A stretch of 33,679 nucleotides of DNA, from positions 1-33,679 of IMG/VR virus record IMGVR_UViG_3300045918_000843. One strand, given 5' to 3'. Positions within the stretch are counted from its first letter, which is position 1. Each line of letters opens with the position of its first letter. Origin of the DNA: a virus. The notes beneath the pieces were generated by a model. The model was not told the origin of the DNA and did no database searches. It was given only the letters and a program-made list of their open reading frames with translations. The position numbers and the translations under genes are program-made. Shown here one piece after another: positions 30,972 through 33,679 of this stretch.

Positions 30972-31451
30972 ATGCAAATACAAGCCCATACCGCAGCTAA
31001 TTTTGTTGATGCCATGCGCGGCCTTTTGCCGCCTGGGCAAGCATGGCAGTGGCCTGACAGCGGTATGGGAGCACAGCTATTAAACGGTATGGCGCAAGAG
31101 CTGGCGCGAATGGATGCGTTTGCTGCCCCTTTGTTAGATGCTGCGGTGACCGCGCACACGCCCGAGCATCACAGCTGGCGATTGGCTGACTATCAAGCTA
31201 TTGCATCAGGCTCGCAAACAGGCTTTGCGCAGTATTCGGTGACTGTTGGCATCGTCAAACCGCTGACGGTCGGGAGCCATGTTGGCGATGTCCTATGGGG
31301 CGCGAGATGTCGCTATGTGATTGCCGTGACCTATATGTCTGGCTTGGTCGATTTGTCCAAATTAGTCGCGGCGTTGTTGGCTTTTAAACAAGCGCATGCC
31401 GTTTTATTTTTTGTTGATCGCACCACAGGTGCAAAGGTGATCTATGGATAG
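30972..31451 (+). CDS. Mu gp48-like baseplate/tail protein (DUF2313, YmfQ)
   Basis: A 159-residue protein that connects baseplate and fibre in related phages. The segments FVDAMRGLLPPGQAWQWP and LLNGMAQELARMDAFAAPLLDAA are diagnostic of DUF2313. The C-terminal half keeps a beta domain ending in HAVLFFVDRTTGAKVIYG. ATG 30972 was chosen because the upstream frame (from 30918) lies inside gp47. It overlaps the fibre gene by 8 bases. Confidence 0.88.
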   Translation: MQIQAHTAANFVDAMRGLLPPGQAWQWPDSGMGAQLLNGMAQELARMDAFAAPLLDAAVTAHTPEHHSWRLADYQAIASGSQTGFAQYSVTVGIVKPLTVGSHVGDVLWGARCRYVIAVTYMSGLVDLSKLVAALLAFKQAHAVLFFVDRTTGAKVIYG

Positions 31452-32352
31452 GATTAACGCGGCTAATCATGTGAGCCATTTGTTTGCCGAGGCAGACTTG
31501 TCTCGTGGCAGGTTGCCAACCGAAATATCGGCGGCTTGGCTAAACACAATTCAAGAAGAGCTAGCCAACATCGTGTTAGACAGCGGCGGCGCTTTAAACC
31601 CAAGCGACAACACGCAGGTCATCACAAAAATCAAGGCATTGATCGCGGCGGCTATTAACAATATCCCAGCCGATAAATATCTGCAAGGACTGTCTGGCTA
31701 CAACGCCGAGACCAATGTGCTCTCGTTGCTGATGCACGACGGATCAACAGTGTCCGTTGACATGACCGCTTTACTTGCAGATGCCGTAGCCAGTGTGCCC
31801 GTTATCAACAACGCAACCGACACAGTGGCAGGCAAAGTCGCTCTCAATCTTGGCAACGCAACAGGTGACGACATAAACGCCGCCGATGCGCTCACGGCGG
31901 CTGGGCTTAAAGCGTTGTTGAGTGCAGGTAGTAACGCGCTTATTACGGCGCTTAGGAATATCTTAGGACTGGCTTTTAGCCCTACCTTCGCACCGCATGA
32001 TGTCACTCAAAATAGATATTTTGGAGTTAACTACACAAATACAACGCCGTACATGATGTATGTCTATGCGGTCGGTTCTTATGCGCCTTATTTTTATTCA
32101 TACGGCGGCTACATCATTGACAGCAACATCGGTTGCATATCAAAATTTTATGTAAACAATGAGCTTTACCCAATTCAAGCGCCTGGGCTTGTGCCGATCC
32201 CGCCTGGCGCTAGTTATAAGCTAGTTTTACAAAATACCGTGATTGGTGGTACCAACAATACAGTGTTTTACCCACCTAACAATGGCAGCATATCAATTGG
32301 TGGCGCGTCCCAGCCTAGCTACTTTACTAATTCGGTGCTTGAATATTATTAA
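31444..32352 (+). CDS. Tail fibre protein with divergent Tyr/Asn-rich tip
   Basis: A 302-residue fibre. Residues 1-70 are a conserved baseplate-attachment part with PTEISAAWLNTIQEELANIVLDSGGALNPSD, a motif found at the head of many phage fibres. A helical/beta linker follows (70-180, LLADAVASVPVINNATDTVAGKV). From about residue 182 (base 31987 onward) the protein turns Tyr/Asn/Gly-rich (NYTNTTPYMMYVYAVGSYAP) and the DNA becomes visibly richer in A+T, which suggests an exchanged receptor-binding tip. The host receptor is unknown. Confidence 0.8.
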   Translation: MDRINAANHVSHLFAEADLSRGRLPTEISAAWLNTIQEELANIVLDSGGALNPSDNTQVITKIKALIAAAINNIPADKYLQGLSGYNAETNVLSLLMHDGSTVSVDMTALLADAVASVPVINNATDTVAGKVALNLGNATGDDINAADALTAAGLKALLSAGSNALITALRNILGLAFSPTFAPHDVTQNRYFGVNYTNTTPYMMYVYAVGSYAPYFYSYGGYIIDSNIGCISKFYVNNELYPIQAPGLVPIPPGASYKLVLQNTVIGGTNNTVFYPPNNGSISIGGASQPSYFTNSVLEYY

Positions 32353-32364
32353 GGAAACGCGAAT

Positions 32365-32805
32365 ATGTTTTACACAATAGATGCTGGCGGCGAGATTTAT
32401 GGGTATGACCAGAGTGAGTCTAGTCAAGCCCTCATGGACGCTCGAATTAAGCTTGATGGCCACAGGCTTTACAGTCCGCCAGAGCTGGATTCACCGCCGC
32501 CGCCTACCCCTGAACAAATTGCGGCTGCAGCTCAAGCCGCATCTCGAGTGACTGCTAAAGCTGCCCGAGACAATGCGTTGGCAACCATCGTTGTCACCAC
32601 GCAAAGCGGCAAGACTTTTGACGGCAACGAAACTGCGCGAAGCAATATGCTTTGCGCGATTACGGTTGCTGGCTTTGTCAATCAGACCTCGACCAATTGG
32701 CGATTGGCTGACAACACAGTCGCCCAAGTCACGTTTGACGAAGTGCGCGAGGCGCTGGCCTTGTCTATTACTCGCGCTGGCGAGATTTACACGGCAGCAA
32801 TATGA
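32365..32805 (+). CDS. DUF4376-type fibre-associated protein
   Basis: A 146-residue protein. After an N-terminal FYTIDAGGEIYGYDQSESSQALMDARIKLDG and a PPPPTPEQIAAAAQAA spacer, the C-terminal domain has DNALATIVVTTQSGKTFDGNETARSNMLCAI, WRLADNTVAQVTFDEVREALAL, which is the DUF4376 pattern of proteins encoded next to tail fibres. It may be a fibre subunit or an assembly chaperone. AAGGAA precedes the start, and it overlaps the next gene by 4 bases. Confidence 0.78.
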   Translation: MFYTIDAGGEIYGYDQSESSQALMDARIKLDGHRLYSPPELDSPPPPTPEQIAAAAQAASRVTAKAARDNALATIVVTTQSGKTFDGNETARSNMLCAITVAGFVNQTSTNWRLADNTVAQVTFDEVREALALSITRAGEIYTAAI

Positions 32806-33161
32806 GAGACGTATCTCCCGTCGTCTTTGGCCAAGGTTTCCCCGTTGTGTTGGCTTGTCAGTTCCGCGAGCTGAGCGGCACAGCGCTGCCGATCGACCTT
32901 ACTAACTACTCACAGGTTGAGTTTTTGGCCAAGCACAAAGAGGGCAGCGTAATTGCAATGGCCGTACAGGTTATTAATGCCGCGCAGGGCACGCTGTCGG
33001 CCACGATTGCGGATACGTCTAGCTTGCCGCTTGGCCAGTACGAAATTGAGGCTAATTACATCGATGCGGCAGGCGTGGCGCAGTCGTCCAAGATGGATAT
33101 TTTTACGCTGGCGCGAACGTTAAAAGGCGAGCTGCGCAAACAACAGGCGGCTCATGTCTAG
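32802..33161 (+). CDS. Baseplate/fibre-linked beta-sandwich protein
   Basis: A 119-residue protein with the pattern of a BppU-like N-terminal or Ig-like beta-sandwich: GFPVVLACQFRELSGTALPIDLTNYSQVEFLAKHKEG, GTLSATIADTSSLPLGQYEIEANYIDAAG, then KMDIFTLART. Such domains anchor receptor-binding proteins to baseplates. It lies in a coupled pair with the collagen-repeat gene. The assignment is by pattern and position only. Confidence 0.6.
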   Translation: MRDVSPVVFGQGFPVVLACQFRELSGTALPIDLTNYSQVEFLAKHKEGSVIAMAVQVINAAQGTLSATIADTSSLPLGQYEIEANYIDAAGVAQSSKMDIFTLARTLKGELRKQQAAHV

Positions 33162-33573
33162 CGTGCGAATCATTGGTCACGCCGTGCCCATGAGCACGCT
33201 TGCGCTGATTGCGCAAAGCACTACCACGCTCATCGAGTGCCACGCCGCTGCGCAAGCCGTACTGCGGCTGGGCGGTGCGCAAAGCCGCATTGTGCTGGAG
33301 GTGGTGCCGCTGATGCGGGGCGAAAAGGGTGCCAAGGGCGACAGTGTTAAGGGTGACAAAGGCGATACAGGCGCGACAGGCGGCGCATTTGAGTTTGTGC
33401 AATCCACACCAGCCGCCATGTGGACGGTCAATCACAACCTCGGTTTTAAGCCTGCCGTCAAGGCGCTCACCGTTGGCGGCGTTGAGATGTGGGCCGAGGT
33501 AATCCACGCCAATAGCAACCAAGTGTTTATTTATTTTGATGCGCCAACAGCGGGCATCGCAACGTGTTCGTGA
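33154..33573 (+). CDS. Fibre protein with collagen-like repeat
   Basis: A 139-residue protein. The N-terminal beta part is followed at about residues 56-77 by an interrupted G-x-y collagen-like repeat (GEKGAKGDSVKGDKGDTGATGG), which forms trimeric stalks. The C-terminal domain FEFVQSTPAAMWTVNHNLGFKPAVKALTV has the TW-HNLG-P pattern common at phage fibre tips, with NQVFIYFDAPTAGIA closing it. It probably forms a trimeric fibre with the protein encoded before it. Confidence 0.75.
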   Translation: MSSVRIIGHAVPMSTLALIAQSTTTLIECHAAAQAVLRLGGAQSRIVLEVVPLMRGEKGAKGDSVKGDKGDTGATGGAFEFVQSTPAAMWTVNHNLGFKPAVKALTVGGVEMWAEVIHANSNQVFIYFDAPTAGIATCS

Positions 33574-33607
33574 TTTTTTATTTTTGATTTTTTAACAGGA
33601 GAAAACT

Positions 33608-33679
33608 ATGGCAATTGATGTTCAACGCAGTATGGATTTTGGCGGCTCACGCCGTGTACTTAATTTACCTAATGCGGTA
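33608..33679 (+). CDS. Partial gene, probable tail fibre/structural protein N-terminus
   Basis: The last 24 codons (MAIDVQRSMDFGGSRRVLN, LPNAV) run off the window edge. An AGGAG binding site lies 8 bases upstream. The phrase resembles N-termini of phage fibre or tail proteins located after collagen-type fibre genes, but too little is visible to assign it. Confidence 0.6.
   Translation, partial: MAIDVQRSMDFGGSRRVLNLPNAV

Noticed and set aside
1-33679. tRNA genes, rRNA, CRISPR array, insertion sequence or phage end repeats
   Set aside because: None could be recognised; no repeat-spacer pattern, no cloverleaf, no second transposase, and no terminal repeat at either edge.

Overview
The window is almost entirely one Mu-like transposable phage (prophage), a contractile-tailed temperate phage of a Gram-negative, probably beta- or gammaproteobacterial host. 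Support comes from an MuA-type DDE transposase, an MuB-type AAA+ ATPase, GemA, a Mor-family activator, the Mu head proteins (DUF935 portal, MuF, gpG, gpI, gpT) and the Mu tail and baseplate series (gp36, gp37, sheath, tube, tape measure, gpN, gpP, gp45-gp48). No host gene, tRNA, rRNA, CRISPR array or phage end (attL/attR) is visible, so the element runs off both edges. The host genus cannot be read from the window.

Layout. (1) 1-7089, minus strand: lysis and DNA-packaging/head operon, read leftward in the order GH108 endolysin, 3-TM holin, coiled-coil membrane protein, small and large terminase, portal, MuF with a C-terminal nuclease-like toxin domain, gpG. (2) 7160-8883, minus strand: five short genes without recognised function, including a consensus sigma-70 promoter built into a perfect 34-bp palindrome (8046-8083). 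(3) 8898-9351: repressor gene and repeated operator half-sites. (4) 9351-15752, plus strand: BcepMu-gp16-like regulator, DUF3102-like protein, transposase A interrupted by an in-frame amber codon, MuB, small early genes and DUF3164. (5) Paired hairpins at 15770-15841, then a middle cluster to 18806: regulator-like protein, broken ASCH gene, HNH endonuclease, DUF7220-like membrane protein, GemA and Mor. (6) 19033-33679, plus strand: protease/scaffold gpI with nested Z, gpT, connector and tail completion proteins, sheath, tube, frameshifted chaperone, tape measure, baseplate and two fibre modules.

Most notable is the organisation. In Mu, lysis, packaging, head and tail genes form one rightward late region. 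Here lysis, terminase, portal, MuF and gpG are inverted and lie on the far side of the repressor, while gpI, gpT and the tail genes remain rightward after mor. The two late operons begin with nearly identical 21-bp dyads (7126-7146 minus, 18949-18969 plus; 18 of 21 bases identical), each followed at exactly the same distance by TGACAC. One Mor-family activator could therefore switch on both arms together. A third dyad match lies inside gp46, just before gp47.

The amber codon separates the first catalytic Asp of the transposase from the second Asp and the Glu, so this copy is probably transposition-defective unless the codon is suppressed or is a sequencing error. The repressor operon also carries a membrane protein and a secreted protein that should be made in the lysogen. 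They are the best candidates for host-altering or phage-exclusion cargo.
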